This document shows, one piece after another, positions 7,411 through 15,775 of a stretch of 53,911 bases of DNA. A model generated the notes under the pieces. It saw only the letters and a program-made list of their open reading frames with translations, was not told where the DNA came from and ran no database searches. This stretch comes from JAHJFW01 sp038065635 (GTDB lineage Bacteria; Patescibacteriota; Patescibacteriia; 2-12-FULL-60-25): the NCBI GenBank assembly GCA_038065635.1, contig JBBTQP010000067.1, positions 1-53,911 on the forward strand. The letters run 5' to 3'. Positions within the stretch are counted from its first letter, which is position 1, and each line of letters starts with the position of its first letter. Made by a program: the position numbers and the translations under genes.

Positions 7411-9252
7411 TTAGTATAACAGATGAATGACGCCGGCTCGAATCTGCGTTGAGAGTTCCGGTTTGGAGATTTCGGCTATATGTTCAAGCCGGGCTTTGCG
7501 TTCATCTCCAGTCAATAATTGCGGCTGACTCGCAGTGATCTTGATCGGAAAAAGATGCATCTCGCTCCCCTTGTCCGAGAGCTCCAATCCTACCACCAAA
7601 CCGAGATTTGTTTCTTCGGACCAATCCTGATCGAAAATAAAATTGCCAAGCGAGTATGCGATCGGATGACCTCGATATTCTTCCACGGACTGAACCCAGT
7701 GAGGATGCGAACCGATAACCGCGTCCACTCCCTGATCGATAAACCAATGCGCGAGCTCAACCTGCGCCGTGTCCGGTTTCGCCTTGTACTCCTGACCCCA
7801 GTGCATAAACACGACAGTATGTCCCGCCTGACGCTTGGCGGATTCAATCGCCGCGCTCGCAGCATCGCGATCAAACGGATTGTCCGTGGTATTGAATCCG
7901 AGAAGCGCAACTTTCTGCCCGCGCGATTCTATCACAGCCAGTGACGACGCTTCATCGTCCATCACCTCGTCGCCAAACGAGACAATTCCCGCTTCGTGCA
8001 GCAAACGCTTGGATTCCTCGGCGCCCTGTCGTCCTTGATCAAGCGTATGATTGTTCGCCTGCGATACCGCATCGATTCCGATGTCGCGCAAAGTTTTCAA
8101 AATAATCGGATCAAACGCAAAATCGATAGACTTCTCCGGCGGTCGACGAACGGGCGTCACAGGCCCTTCGAGATTTGCGATCACCGCATCTTGCCCGTTG
8201 AAAAATCGATCCTCCTGACCGCGTATTTTCTCAAAGGTATATTCCGAATCTTTGGATCTACTTACACGATCCGCAACGTGACGATCAAACATCATGTCGC
8301 CTAAAAACAACAAGTTCACGACTCGTTGCTTGATGATGGGTCCCGGTGCGAAGGATGCCAAAACGTGACTCGTGGATTCTTGCGCGATCGTCGCATGCAA
8401 TAATCGCAAAGAATTTGTATGATCGTGAATCGTAACGTCTCCCAATTCCAAATTACGCGCAACGTTAAGCGCCACCCCTAACGCTCCGGGTGAATCGATC
8501 TCTACTAGATCAGCTTCACGATCCGCGAGCGAGCGTACGACGTCTAGCGCGAGTTCATCATGAAAATCCGCGACCTCGGCCGGAAGGTAATGGGAAAAAT
8601 CTATACTCGCGATAATCAACGCGTTCGGATCGGCAGTGAGTTGTTCCGTTAGAGCTTTCGCCAGCGCCTCGCGGTCACTGATAGAAGCGTCGAGACGCAC
8701 GATTACCGGCACGACCGAAACGCGCGGCCACGCGGACGCGATGAACGGTACGATATTGGAAATGCCATGTTCTTTTTCAAAAGGGTGATCATCAAGCCGC
8801 ATTCCTGTTACGCCATCGAGAAGTTGCCTAACTTTTTTTGAAGATCCGCTAACGTCCCCGGCTACTGTCGAGAAATCCTTGTCCGTAGCCGTGAATGCAG
8901 ATGTCCCCTGTGTGAAATGATCCGGAGCGATGAGATAGACGACTGATGGCGCCTTCGTTGCGGAAATAAGCGAAGCGATTTCACGCGCGGCAACGAGATG
9001 ATGTGGCAGGATAAGAATGCGCGTGCCTTCTTTCGCTTTCCAATGACGAATCACGCCGAAAGATTGTTCGAGCAAATCGGATGAGACGTTCGGCGTCTGT
9101 AGCAGTTCGGATACGGGAGATTCGGATACTTGGATCGGAGATTTTTCCGAAGCTGACGTACGCAAAATATTCGGCGCTACGACAACTCCCACGCCAAGAC
9201 CGATCCAAAGTCCAAGAGCCGCAGTAAACGCTACGCGACGGCGGTGAACCAT
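7411..9252 (-). CDS. Memo-like / CapA (poly-gamma-glutamate capsule type) fusion protein
   Basis: 613 aa from ATG 9252. After one N-terminal membrane segment (residues 8-28) comes a Memo/AmmB-like domain (about 75-305) with metal-type histidines in LPHHL (84-85), APDHF (112), KEHGISNIVPFI (162) and DFSHY (221); the family's usual C-terminal cysteine is not evident. A CapA/YwtB metallophosphatase-like domain follows (about 313-580) with FLGDMMFDR, ANLEGPVTP, SQANNHTLDQG, FMHWGQEY and GSHPHWVQ plus YSLGNFIFDQ. CapA proteins act in polyglutamate or capsule production outside the membrane. The longer frame from 9321 lies inside the previous gene; the chosen ATG overlaps it by 22 bases. The fusion of the two domains is the notable feature. 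Confidence 0.88.
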   Translation of the reverse strand: MVHRRRVAFTAALGLWIGLGVGVVVAPNILRTSASEKSPIQVSESPVSELLQTPNVSSDLLEQSFGVIRHWKAKEGTRILILPHHLVAAREIASLISATKAPSVVYLIAPDHFTQGTSAFTATDKDFSTVAGDVSGSSKKVRQLLDGVTGMRLDDHPFEKEHGISNIVPFIASAWPRVSVVPVIVRLDASISDREALAKALTEQLTADPNALIIASIDFSHYLPAEVADFHDELALDVVRSLADREADLVEIDSPGALGVALNVARNLELGDVTIHDHTNSLRLLHATIAQESTSHVLASFAPGPIIKQRVVNLLFLGDMMFDRHVADRVSRSKDSEYTFEKIRGQEDRFFNGQDAVIANLEGPVTPVRRPPEKSIDFAFDPIILKTLRDIGIDAVSQANNHTLDQGRQGAEESKRLLHEAGIVSFGDEVMDDEASSLAVIESRGQKVALLGFNTTDNPFDRDAASAAIESAKRQAGHTVVFMHWGQEYKAKPDTAQVELAHWFIDQGVDAVIGSHPHWVQSVEEYRGHPIAYSLGNFIFDQDWSEETNLGLVVGLELSDKGSEMHLFPIKITASQPQLLTGDERKARLEHIAEISKPELSTQIRAGVIHLLY

Positions 9253-9677
9253 ACAGCCATGATCCCGTAGAAAAGCATTCCCCAAAAGACGCAAGAAAGA
9301 AGCAGGTCGACCGGAAACCATGCGTCTTCTTTTACGCCGAAAAGACCATGACCCTCAAGCGGCAACAGAATGCCGCCGATAATAAGCGTCAAAATCATTG
9401 ACCAGCCGAGCAACGGAAAAAGCCCGAACCCGGAGACCACGCCGATATCCACTAAAAAACCGTAACCTACACCGGCAATGGCGGAAACCAAAAGATGAAC
9501 GAACATTCCGACGAAGTGCGCCTCTCGCCTGTCCATAGCCTTCCCAAAAAAATGCGGACGATCAAGGTCTCTGATGAAATTTCCTGCGCCAATATACGGA
9601 GCGACGTGCGAAATGAACAGCAAAATAGCGCCGGCTGAAACGCCTGCCGCGAGAGATGAAAAGAGAAGTTCGGACAT
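9231..9677 (-). CDS. Hypothetical four-segment membrane protein
   Basis: 148 aa, very hydrophobic, with segments at about 5-25, 56-80, 84-105 and 122-145 and conserved-looking polar spots HVAPYIG, RDLDRPHFFG and PLEGHGLFG between them. I know similar short integral membrane proteins of unknown function but no named family. It overlaps the Memo-CapA gene start, so the two are probably translated together and may act in the same envelope process. Confidence 0.75.
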   Translation of the reverse strand: MSELLFSSLAAGVSAGAILLFISHVAPYIGAGNFIRDLDRPHFFGKAMDRREAHFVGMFVHLLVSAIAGVGYGFLVDIGVVSGFGLFPLLGWSMILTLIIGGILLPLEGHGLFGVKEDAWFPVDLLLSCVFWGMLFYGIMAVWFTAVA

Positions 9678-9689
9678 ATCGGAACAAGA

Positions 9690-9782
9690 GTTATCAAACC
9701 ATGAAAAAAACTTATCGAAGCGAGGACTGTTTGAGCGAAGCGAGTTCCGCAGCGAGAGAAGTTTTTTTCATGGTTTGATAAC
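9690..9782. repeat. Long hairpin with shared 41-base core and private arms, copy 1
   Basis: Perfect 24-bp inverted arms (9690-9713 and 9759-9782) enclose a core. Bases 9717-9757 of the core are identical to 29663-29703 in the second copy, and contain GAGCGAAGCGAG and three GMAGCGAG words. The arms differ from those of copy 2 except for the outer GTTATC/GATAAC ends. It starts 15 bases after the stop of the C39 peptidase gene and ends 12 bases before the next minus-strand start. Confidence 0.9.
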
Positions 9783-9797
9783 GATTACTGCCACCGA

Positions 9798-10664
9798 CTA
9801 ATTCGGCAACACAACTATCATATACGCTTTTCCGGACGAGACCGTATCTTTAGAACCGGTCCAATCGTGCGCCGCGTTCATGATAGTCAGCGGATCGTAC
9901 AAATATCCTTCTCCCTTTCGCGTTCCCGGATCGTTCGTTATGAACTTCTCTCCGGTATATCCGCGAATCACCAACATGTGGTACGGAGGCCCTCCGTTTT
10001 TATAATTCGGATTGCCCAGCATCTTTCCGGCAAACGGTATGATTACAGGATAGCCGAGCGCTAGAGGTTTCTTTATTTCTTCAACGCTCGTGAGCGGCTT
10101 CACGATGACGCGAGTATAACCGTAAGCTTCTTTGATGAACTTCGCCGTCTGTTCCGCAGTCGTGTCTTCGTAAAATCCGTAGTTCTTTTTTTCAAAAGCC
10201 ACGAGATCCAAAATCGCCTTGTCCGCGCGATCTACCGGAATCTTCCCGTGTTCTCCGCGATAATAGCCGTCAACCATTATTGCAGACGCCTCCTCGCACG
10301 CTTCCTGATAAGGCATGTCCCAATTGGAATTCGGCGCCTGCGTCGTGAATGGTACGTCCAAGTTAACTTCGGCCGGAAGTTTTCCTGTAAACGCGAGCGG
10401 ATCGCCAGCTGCTTTTTTTGCCGTCGGATTGGTTTCGAGTGCGTAATGCTCGGACGCGGACAATCCTCCCTCCACCGGAGACGGAGCTGATGGAACGACT
10501 TCGTTTGCTGTTTCTTTTTCTGGCACGAACGCAGTGGCCGTAGGAAGTTTTGGCGCGCGCCATTCTTCCCACGCATCGCGAATAGCAACGCGCGAAAAAT
10601 ATCCGAACGTCGCTGCCGCGATTATCGCGACCGCAAGTAATAACTTTACTCTTCGTGCAATCAT
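9798..10664 (-). CDS. Membrane-anchored C39-like cysteine peptidase
   Basis: 288 aa. N-terminal membrane anchor (about 7-24), low-complexity linker, then a papain-like C39_2 domain (about 98-288): VPFTTQAPNSNWDMPYQEACEEAS with nucleophile-type Cys123, GGPPYHMLVIRGY with His229, and TNDPG (Asn244/Asp245). These fit a Cys-His-Asn/Asp active site facing outside. Substrate unknown; family members cleave peptides or bacteriocin leaders. Its ATG shares a base with the stop of the cyclophilin gene (TAATG), indicating coupling. Confidence 0.85.
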   Translation of the reverse strand: MIARRVKLLLAVAIIAAATFGYFSRVAIRDAWEEWRAPKLPTATAFVPEKETANEVVPSAPSPVEGGLSASEHYALETNPTAKKAAGDPLAFTGKLPAEVNLDVPFTTQAPNSNWDMPYQEACEEASAIMVDGYYRGEHGKIPVDRADKAILDLVAFEKKNYGFYEDTTAEQTAKFIKEAYGYTRVIVKPLTSVEEIKKPLALGYPVIIPFAGKMLGNPNYKNGGPPYHMLVIRGYTGEKFITNDPGTRKGEGYLYDPLTIMNAAHDWTGSKDTVSSGKAYMIVVLPN

Positions 10665-11383
10665 TATTTTTTCTTCTCAATCTTAACTTCCAACATCTTG
10701 TCTCCAACCGCAATCTTATCGACAACGTCTTGTCCGGAAATCACGCGCCCAAAAATGGAATAAGCAGGAGGAAGCGGTGTGTCTCCAAGCATAATAAAGA
10801 ATTGCGAACCGTTCGTATTAGGCCCAGAATTCGCCATCGCCACGATTCCCTTATTATACGGAAGTTTCACGGCATCGTCTCCAAACTGATAACCAGGACC
10901 GCCTGTTCCGTATCGACGCAACGCATCCTCCGGACCGCGCGTATTCGGATCTCCACCTTGGATTACGAATCCAGATTCCACGCGATGGAACATTAAACCG
11001 TCGTAAAATTTCAACTTCGCGAGATAAACAAAGTTGGACGCGGCGTTCGGCCCTTCTTTCGGAAGAATCTCAAACTTGATGTCGCCTTTATCCGTATGGA
11101 TCGTGGCGACCATATTAGCTGTTTCTGATTCAGGAAGAACCCCGGGAAACGCAAGTGTTTCTTGTGTCATGGATTTTTCATTAGTTTGTGATTCGGATGT
11201 TGATGTTGCCGGTTCCGGCGTAGGATCAGGAGCTGGCTGCTCTGCAGGAGGTGTTGCTTCGGGTATTACGGTTTCTAGTGGCTGAACAATCACTTCCGGC
11301 GGACCCCAGCAACCTGCACCGACAAGAGCGATGGTGGTTAGAATGATAGAAAACGGGACTAAACGGGATGTTGAGCTTTTCAT
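10664..11383 (-). CDS. Cyclophilin-type peptidyl-prolyl isomerase, exported lipoprotein
   Basis: 239 aa. A signal sequence ending in VGAGC (Cys25) suggests a lipoprotein, followed by a Pro/Thr/Glu-rich linker (about 30-90) and a cyclophilin domain with FKGDIKFE-like start (DKGDIKFEILPKEGPNA), FHRVESGFVIQGGDPNTRG, GIVAMANSGPNTNGSQFFI and IFGRVISGQDVVDKI, the core catalytic and substrate pocket motifs. It would help fold secreted proteins, fitting the many exported products nearby. No clear ribosome site upstream. Confidence 0.93.
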   Translation of the reverse strand: MKSSTSRLVPFSIILTTIALVGAGCWGPPEVIVQPLETVIPEATPPAEQPAPDPTPEPATSTSESQTNEKSMTQETLAFPGVLPESETANMVATIHTDKGDIKFEILPKEGPNAASNFVYLAKLKFYDGLMFHRVESGFVIQGGDPNTRGPEDALRRYGTGGPGYQFGDDAVKLPYNKGIVAMANSGPNTNGSQFFIMLGDTPLPPAYSIFGRVISGQDVVDKIAVGDKMLEVKIEKKK

Positions 11384-11477
11384 ATTATGAAGAAAATCAT
11401 ACCACTAATACAGGTATTTTTACATCGTTAATACGCTTGAATCCGAAAAAAACAAGCTAGTCTATGTTATCAAAAAA

Positions 11478-11708
11478 CTAGTTCGTATCTTCAGGCTTCC
11501 TTTTTAATTTCTCGACTTGTTCTGTACTAAACTCATAACACTTCTCTGCTAATTCCCTCAAACCTCCTCCGGCCATTGCCCCGAGTAACGAATGAAGAAC
11601 GACCGCTAAAGCTTTTTGATCGCTTTTCTCCGCTTCATTGACCAGCTTCTTGAGTTCTCCCCTAAAATAGGCAGCATCTTTATTTTCCGGAGACTTAGGT
11701 CTTTCCAT
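11478..11708 (-). CDS. Small hypothetical soluble protein
   Basis: 76 aa, charged at both ends, with a helical middle (LKKLVNEAEKSDQKALAVVL) and a GAMAGGGLRELAEKCYEF segment. Protein-like composition and isolated position between the cyclophilin gene and a repeat support a real gene, but no family is recognised. No ribosome site is obvious. Confidence 0.55.
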   Translation of the reverse strand: MERPKSPENKDAAYFRGELKKLVNEAEKSDQKALAVVLHSLLGAMAGGGLRELAEKCYEFSTEQVEKLKRKPEDTN

Positions 11709-11783
11709 ATATTCTTATAGTTAAATGATTTATTAATATAAGCATATCATATTTATTTATTCATTCACACGGTAGTCTGTTTC

Positions 11784-11863
11784 TGTCATCCTCGCGTAGG
11801 CGGGGATCCAGACAGTGAACAATACACAATTTTATCTGGATTCCCGCCTACGCGGGAATGACA
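11784..11863. repeat. TGTCATCC...GGAATGACA palindromic element, full copy
   Basis: About 80 bp with terminal inverted repeats (TGTCATCCTCGCGTAGGCGG and its near complement ending GGGAATGACA) around a shared AT-rich middle (GTGAACAAT...ATCTGGATTCCCG). The second full copy is 52503-52585; partial copies are at 26883-26909 and 50373-50407. Size and structure resemble a small non-autonomous element. Confidence 0.85.
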
Positions 11864-11885
11864 CGGTCGGGTGTCCAACACCCTA

Positions 11886-12872
11886 CTATGCCTCCCACGG
11901 CAATCCCGCCTCACCCGCAAATCCCCAAAGCGCGGCTTCGTAATTCAATCCGGGACGTAGCCAGTCGCGGACGCGTGCGAGATTCAAATCTTCTTTTTGC
12001 AACTTGGACGAGCAATCGCGTCCGCGTTCATCTTTAGCGAGAATAAATATCGGATTTTCATCACCGGGATTGTATACGAGCTGAACCAAGGCGGCTCGCG
12101 CTCCGTCGCGAACGATCTTCAGCGCGGCCGCTCGCGCAATCCACGCTCCGGCTTTTTCCACGCTCATGGCATCGTGTCCCGATGTCGAAACATTAAACGG
12201 AACCAGAGATCCATACGGAGAAACTCCGCGGCCGGATGATCCCGTCTGTCCTGCCAATCCCCTTTGCTCGCGCGGACCGGTAGGATTTACTTCGAGCTTC
12301 TCGTTTTCGAAAAGCGATGCGAGTTCCGTAGCCACGCGTTCGCGCACAATTTCCAATGGTTCGTTTCCGTGTTCAACGGAAACTATGACGTGCGACGGAC
12401 GTGAATCCTCTGCCTGAACTGTAACCTCTGCATCCGGTCCAAGCCAAAACCATTCCGGATCATTCGATCGTTTTTCTTGAAGGCGTTTCGCTACGCGGCG
12501 AGCAAGAGCCGCAGGAAGCGGAATGAGTTCTTGAGTTTCAGATGTCGCATATCCGGTAACCGTAACTGGAGTGTCGCAAGCCAAACGACGTTCTGCGACT
12601 TGCGGCGCTGCAACCGGTTCGATAGACACAAATGGTTCAAGTTCTTCCGTGATACCGAGCGACCCTGCCGCGCGTTTTGCAATTGCGGAAACATCAAAAT
12701 CCGCCTGCGATAAAACATCGCCTGCGATAAAAAGCAGTCCGCGCCCACCGGAAACCGAAAGCCGAATCCGCGCTTCGGCATCGCGGCGCGCATATTCGTC
12801 AACAATCGCCTCGGCGATAAGCTCGCAGGCATGATCCGGATGGCCAGGTAGTCGCGCTGTTGCTGTTCGCAT
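11886..12872 (-). CDS. Divergent S-adenosylmethionine synthetase
   Basis: 328 aa from ATG 12872 (a TTG lies three codons upstream). MetK makes SAM from methionine and ATP. Recognisable blocks are GHPDHACELIAEAIVDEY, GYATSETQELIPLP, NPTGPREQRGLAGQTG and YGSLVPFNVSTSGHDAMSVEKAGAW, in MetK order. It is shorter than the usual about 380-400 aa and departs at functional places: GHPDK has become GHPDH and the SGKD lysine has become SGHD. Either this lineage uses a reshaped active site or the enzyme has changed function. It is the only visible source of SAM for the permuted methylase. Confidence in the family is good, in activity moderate. Confidence 0.82.
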   Translation of the reverse strand: MRTATARLPGHPDHACELIAEAIVDEYARRDAEARIRLSVSGGRGLLFIAGDVLSQADFDVSAIAKRAAGSLGITEELEPFVSIEPVAAPQVAERRLACDTPVTVTGYATSETQELIPLPAALARRVAKRLQEKRSNDPEWFWLGPDAEVTVQAEDSRPSHVIVSVEHGNEPLEIVRERVATELASLFENEKLEVNPTGPREQRGLAGQTGSSGRGVSPYGSLVPFNVSTSGHDAMSVEKAGAWIARAAALKIVRDGARAALVQLVYNPGDENPIFILAKDERGRDCSSKLQKEDLNLARVRDWLRPGLNYEAALWGFAGEAGLPWEA

Positions 12873-12925
12873 AAGAACCAAACGTTAGCGCGAATTGGGA
12901 TTTTTTTCAACTGTGCGGGTTACAA

Positions 12926-12999
12926 AACCTCCCCTAACCCCTCCTTCGTAAGGAGGGGGATTAATCCTCCCCCTTGCGAAGGGGGAGTTAGAGGGGGTT
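12926..12999. repeat. AACCTCCCCTAACCCC palindromic repeat, full copy
   Basis: Imperfect inverted repeat of about 34-bp arms (AACCTCCCCTAACCCCTCC... and ...GAGTTAGAGGGGGTT). Related sequence occurs at 17882-17935 and, inside a coding region, at 36146-36200. It lies between the helicase end and the MetK start. Confidence 0.85.
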
Positions 13000-13010
13000 A
13001 TTCCCCGTAT

Positions 13011-15116
13011 TTATGAATTCGGCGGCAGCTTCTTCATTGTCGACTTGAAGACCGTCTTCGTAGCCGCTCTTTCTTGCCTCGGCGCGTTCCCGTACCCGTC
13101 GATTCGTATTGTTTTCTCCTGATAAAAATCATCGCCGTCCCAACGAGACTCTCGTTCCGGTGGACGCAAAAATCCGGATCCGAATGAATCCCGCACCTCT
13201 ATTCGCTCAGTGAGATACGGCGGTAGTTCTTGCAAAAAAATTGATGGTGGCGCGAATGAAAGTCCTTCACCCGCTCGTGTTGCCGAGTAAGTAAGATAGA
13301 GATTTCTTCGAGCGCGAGTTACGGCGACGTAAAAAAGCCGCCTCTCCTCTTCCATCTGCGCATCATCATCCATGGCGTATCTACTAGGAAACGCGGATTC
13401 CATAAGATGCATCACGAAAACCGTGTCCCACTCAAGGCCTTTTGCTTGATGAACCGTCGATAGAACCATGCGTTCGTCATTCGGACTCGCTCCGCGCGAC
13501 GAACCGATAGCATCGTCGAACAACGCGATATCGCCAAGAAAAGAATTGGCGTCCTTATAACCTTCTGCGAACACCGCGAGCTGTTCAAGATCATCCATTC
13601 GTTCTCGCCAATCCGGAAATTCGCGTTCGAGATAGTCCGCATATGTGGACTTGATGATGGCTCGTACGATTCGCGAAGGATCGCTTTCAGCATTCGCGGT
13701 TCTTATCATCGCCAAACACGATTCCATCCCACCACGCGCTCGATCCGGAAGCGCTAGAGAATTCCCGCCTTCCAAAACTTCTCCGATCGTTCCTACCTCT
13801 CGCGTCATCGCTGCTATTCTCGCGGCCATGGTCGCGCCGATCCCCTGTTGCATTTGCAAAAGCCGAAGCCACGCGGATTCGTCGCGCGGATTTTGTATGA
13901 CGCGAAGACACGCTAAAACGTCTTTGATATGCGCGCGTCCGAAAAACCTGACGCCGCCGCGATAATCATAAGGGATATCGCGCTTCATCAACTCCATTTC
14001 CAAAATATGGGAGTGCGCGGAACTGCGAAACAACACCGCCATTCCTGCGAGCGCAGCTCCCTCGTTACGAAGTCGCAAAACCTGTTCCGCGATAAATCGC
14101 GCTTCCTGATGCGCCGTGCCGAACGATCCTACGATCGGTTTTTTTCCGCGAGGTAAAAGTCCTATCAAATCTTTTTGAAACTGCGCACGATTTTGCGAAA
14201 GAGAAGCGTTTGCCAAATCAAGAATATCCGGAGTTGAACGATAATTAGTTAAAAGCTTATGCACTTTCGCGTCCGGCCATTCTTCCGGAAAACGGAGTAT
14301 GTTCTTAATATCCGCGCCACGAAAAGAATAAATAGATTGCGCATCGTCCCCCACCACGAAAGCATTGCGATGAGTCCGCGCGAGTCCTGACACTATATTC
14401 GCTTGAAGCGCGTTCGTGTCCTGATATTCGTCAACAAGGATGTGTCGAAAACGCGCGGACATTGCAACTCCGATTTCCGGATGGTGAATTAACGTGAGCC
14501 AATTACCGAGAAGATCGTCGAAATCCATTGCCTGCGAAGCGCGTTTGCGTTCTTCATACAAACGTCGGACCTCCGTGATTTCGGTTAGACGATCTTCAAG
14601 ATGCGGATACCTCTCTTCAAGAACTTTCTCCATCGGCTGAACCGTATTTTTGCAAAAAGAAATCACGTCCTGCAAAACCGCCGGCGATGGGAACCTTCGC
14701 GAAGTTACGTCAAACGACGCGTCTTTCAAAATCGCTTTGAGCAAACTCCGCGAATCTTCCTGATCAAGAATCGTGAACGCGGACGAGTATCCGCAGGCGG
14801 CGGCGGAACCACGAAGGATTCTGTGCGCGATAGAGTGGAAAGTCCCGGCCCACAAACCATGAGCGATCGTACCGAGACGTGATCCGACTCGCTCGCGCAT
14901 TTCCCTCGCCGCTTTATTCGTAAAAGTTAGAAGCAATATTGATGACGGATCTTCTCCGCGTTCCAAAAGATGCGCTACTCGATACAAAATAGTCCGCGTT
15001 TTTCCAGATCCTGCACCGGCAAGAACAAGGCACGGTCCGTCGCCGTTTATCACCGCGTTCAGTTGCTCTTGATTCAGCTCTTGCGAGTATGAAATGGGAC
15101 GAAGATTCGTTTGCAT
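13011..15116 (-). CDS. UvrD/PcrA-type superfamily 1 DNA helicase
   Basis: 701 aa from ATG 15116; another ATG at 15131 is possible, while the open frame to 15383 passes through a repeat and a terminator. 3'-5' helicase motifs appear in order: Q-motif LNQEQLNAV, Walker A AGAGSGKT (33-40), TFTNKAAREM, VDEYQDTN (Walker B), GDDAQSIYSFRGA, TVHQAKGLEWDTVFV and FYVAVTRARRNLYLT. Typical length. Acts in repair and replication-fork processing. The downstream repeat at 12926-12999 marks the gene end. Confidence 0.95.
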   Translation of the reverse strand: MQTNLRPISYSQELNQEQLNAVINGDGPCLVLAGAGSGKTRTILYRVAHLLERGEDPSSILLLTFTNKAAREMRERVGSRLGTIAHGLWAGTFHSIAHRILRGSAAACGYSSAFTILDQEDSRSLLKAILKDASFDVTSRRFPSPAVLQDVISFCKNTVQPMEKVLEERYPHLEDRLTEITEVRRLYEERKRASQAMDFDDLLGNWLTLIHHPEIGVAMSARFRHILVDEYQDTNALQANIVSGLARTHRNAFVVGDDAQSIYSFRGADIKNILRFPEEWPDAKVHKLLTNYRSTPDILDLANASLSQNRAQFQKDLIGLLPRGKKPIVGSFGTAHQEARFIAEQVLRLRNEGAALAGMAVLFRSSAHSHILEMELMKRDIPYDYRGGVRFFGRAHIKDVLACLRVIQNPRDESAWLRLLQMQQGIGATMAARIAAMTREVGTIGEVLEGGNSLALPDRARGGMESCLAMIRTANAESDPSRIVRAIIKSTYADYLEREFPDWRERMDDLEQLAVFAEGYKDANSFLGDIALFDDAIGSSRGASPNDERMVLSTVHQAKGLEWDTVFVMHLMESAFPSRYAMDDDAQMEEERRLFYVAVTRARRNLYLTYSATRAGEGLSFAPPSIFLQELPPYLTERIEVRDSFGSGFLRPPERESRWDGDDFYQEKTIRIDGYGNAPRQERAATKTVFKSTMKKLPPNS

Positions 15117-15141
15117 TGCCAAAGGGTACATTAAAAAATGT

Positions 15142-15177
15142 GTCATTGCGAGGAGGATTGTGCGACGCGGCAATCTT
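15142..15177. repeat. GTCATTGCGAG repeat, half copy
   Basis: One arm only, starting GTCATTGCGAGGAGG and ending GCGGCAATCTT. It lies just upstream of the helicase start and after the terminator of the GC-rich gene. Confidence 0.8.
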
Positions 15178-15181
15178 CGTA

Positions 15182-15216
15182 TAAAGAAACAGCCCGCCGA
15201 GAACATCTCGACGGGC
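15182..15216 (-). terminator. Intrinsic terminator of the GC-rich gene 15238-15678
   Basis: On the minus strand GCCCGTCGAGA pairs with TCTCGGCGGGC around a 3-base loop (stem 15192-15202 with 15206-15216) and is followed by TGTTTCTTTA. It lies 22 bases past the stop codon. Confidence 0.85.
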
Positions 15217-15237
15217 GTTTCCTCCTGCAAGGAGCTG

Positions 15238-15678
15238 TTAGGCGGCCACGCGCTTGCCGGCCGCCTTTGAATAAATGATGTTTCCGCGGACGATGCGCGT
15301 AAGTGCGCCTTCGCGGCGGATACGGAGTCGGAACAGGCGCCACACCTCTTCACGGAAATACGCCGGTTGCCAGACGCCGTCACACATCCGAATGGCCGCG
15401 TTCAAACGAGCCTTTGCCTCATACGTCCAGAATCCAGTCTGAGCGTAAAGGAACTTTTCCAGCGTCACGTGACACGCAAGAAGCGTGATCGCGTCTTGGG
15501 TCACGCTACCCTGCAGCACCATGCTACGCAGAGCCCAATCGAGCGTACGCGCCTTGTCGAACTCGGCAGCGCGTTTCAATACCTTCAGTCCGTCTTCCTC
15601 GTCTGGCTGCCCAGACGAATTCGAATCAACAAGCGAGGCATGAATCATTGGAACGTTCATCGTTCCCTCGAAAGACAT
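15238..15678 (-). CDS. GC-rich hypothetical protein with strong expression signals
   Basis: 146 aa, soluble, mixed alpha-helical look, with WTYEAKARLNAAIRMCDG and FREEVWRLFRLRIRREG as its most distinctive parts. No family recognised. Unlike its neighbours it has a strong ribosome site (AAGGAGGAAGAG just before ATG), a consensus promoter with 17-base spacing about 70 bases upstream, and its own terminator. Codon choice is clearly richer in GC than neighbouring genes. The same set of traits marks the gene at 19730-21346. It may be a horizontally acquired or highly expressed stand-alone gene. Confidence 0.75.
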   Translation of the reverse strand: MSFEGTMNVPMIHASLVDSNSSGQPDEEDGLKVLKRAAEFDKARTLDWALRSMVLQGSVTQDAITLLACHVTLEKFLYAQTGFWTYEAKARLNAAIRMCDGVWQPAYFREEVWRLFRLRIRREGALTRIVRGNIIYSKAAGKRVAA

Positions 15679-15746
15679 CTCTTCCTCCTTCTAACTTTCT
15701 TGTAAGCGTTCCTATTTCCCACCGAGGGGCTCAACGAGAACCGCGT

Positions 15747-15775
15747 AATAAACCATGTTTTGACGTTTCTGTCAA
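15747..15775 (-). promoter_or_regulatory. Sigma70-type promoter for 15238-15678
   Basis: Minus strand TTGACA (15770-15775), 17-base spacer, TTTATT (15747-15752). The -35 box overlaps the mltG stop codon. The predicted leader of about 60 nt contains a small CCC/GGG hairpin before the ribosome site. Confidence 0.65.

Noticed and set aside
15116..15383. Long N-terminal extension of the helicase frame
   Set aside because: It runs through a repeat, a terminator and the end of another gene; the helicase Q-motif begins right after the ATG at 15116.
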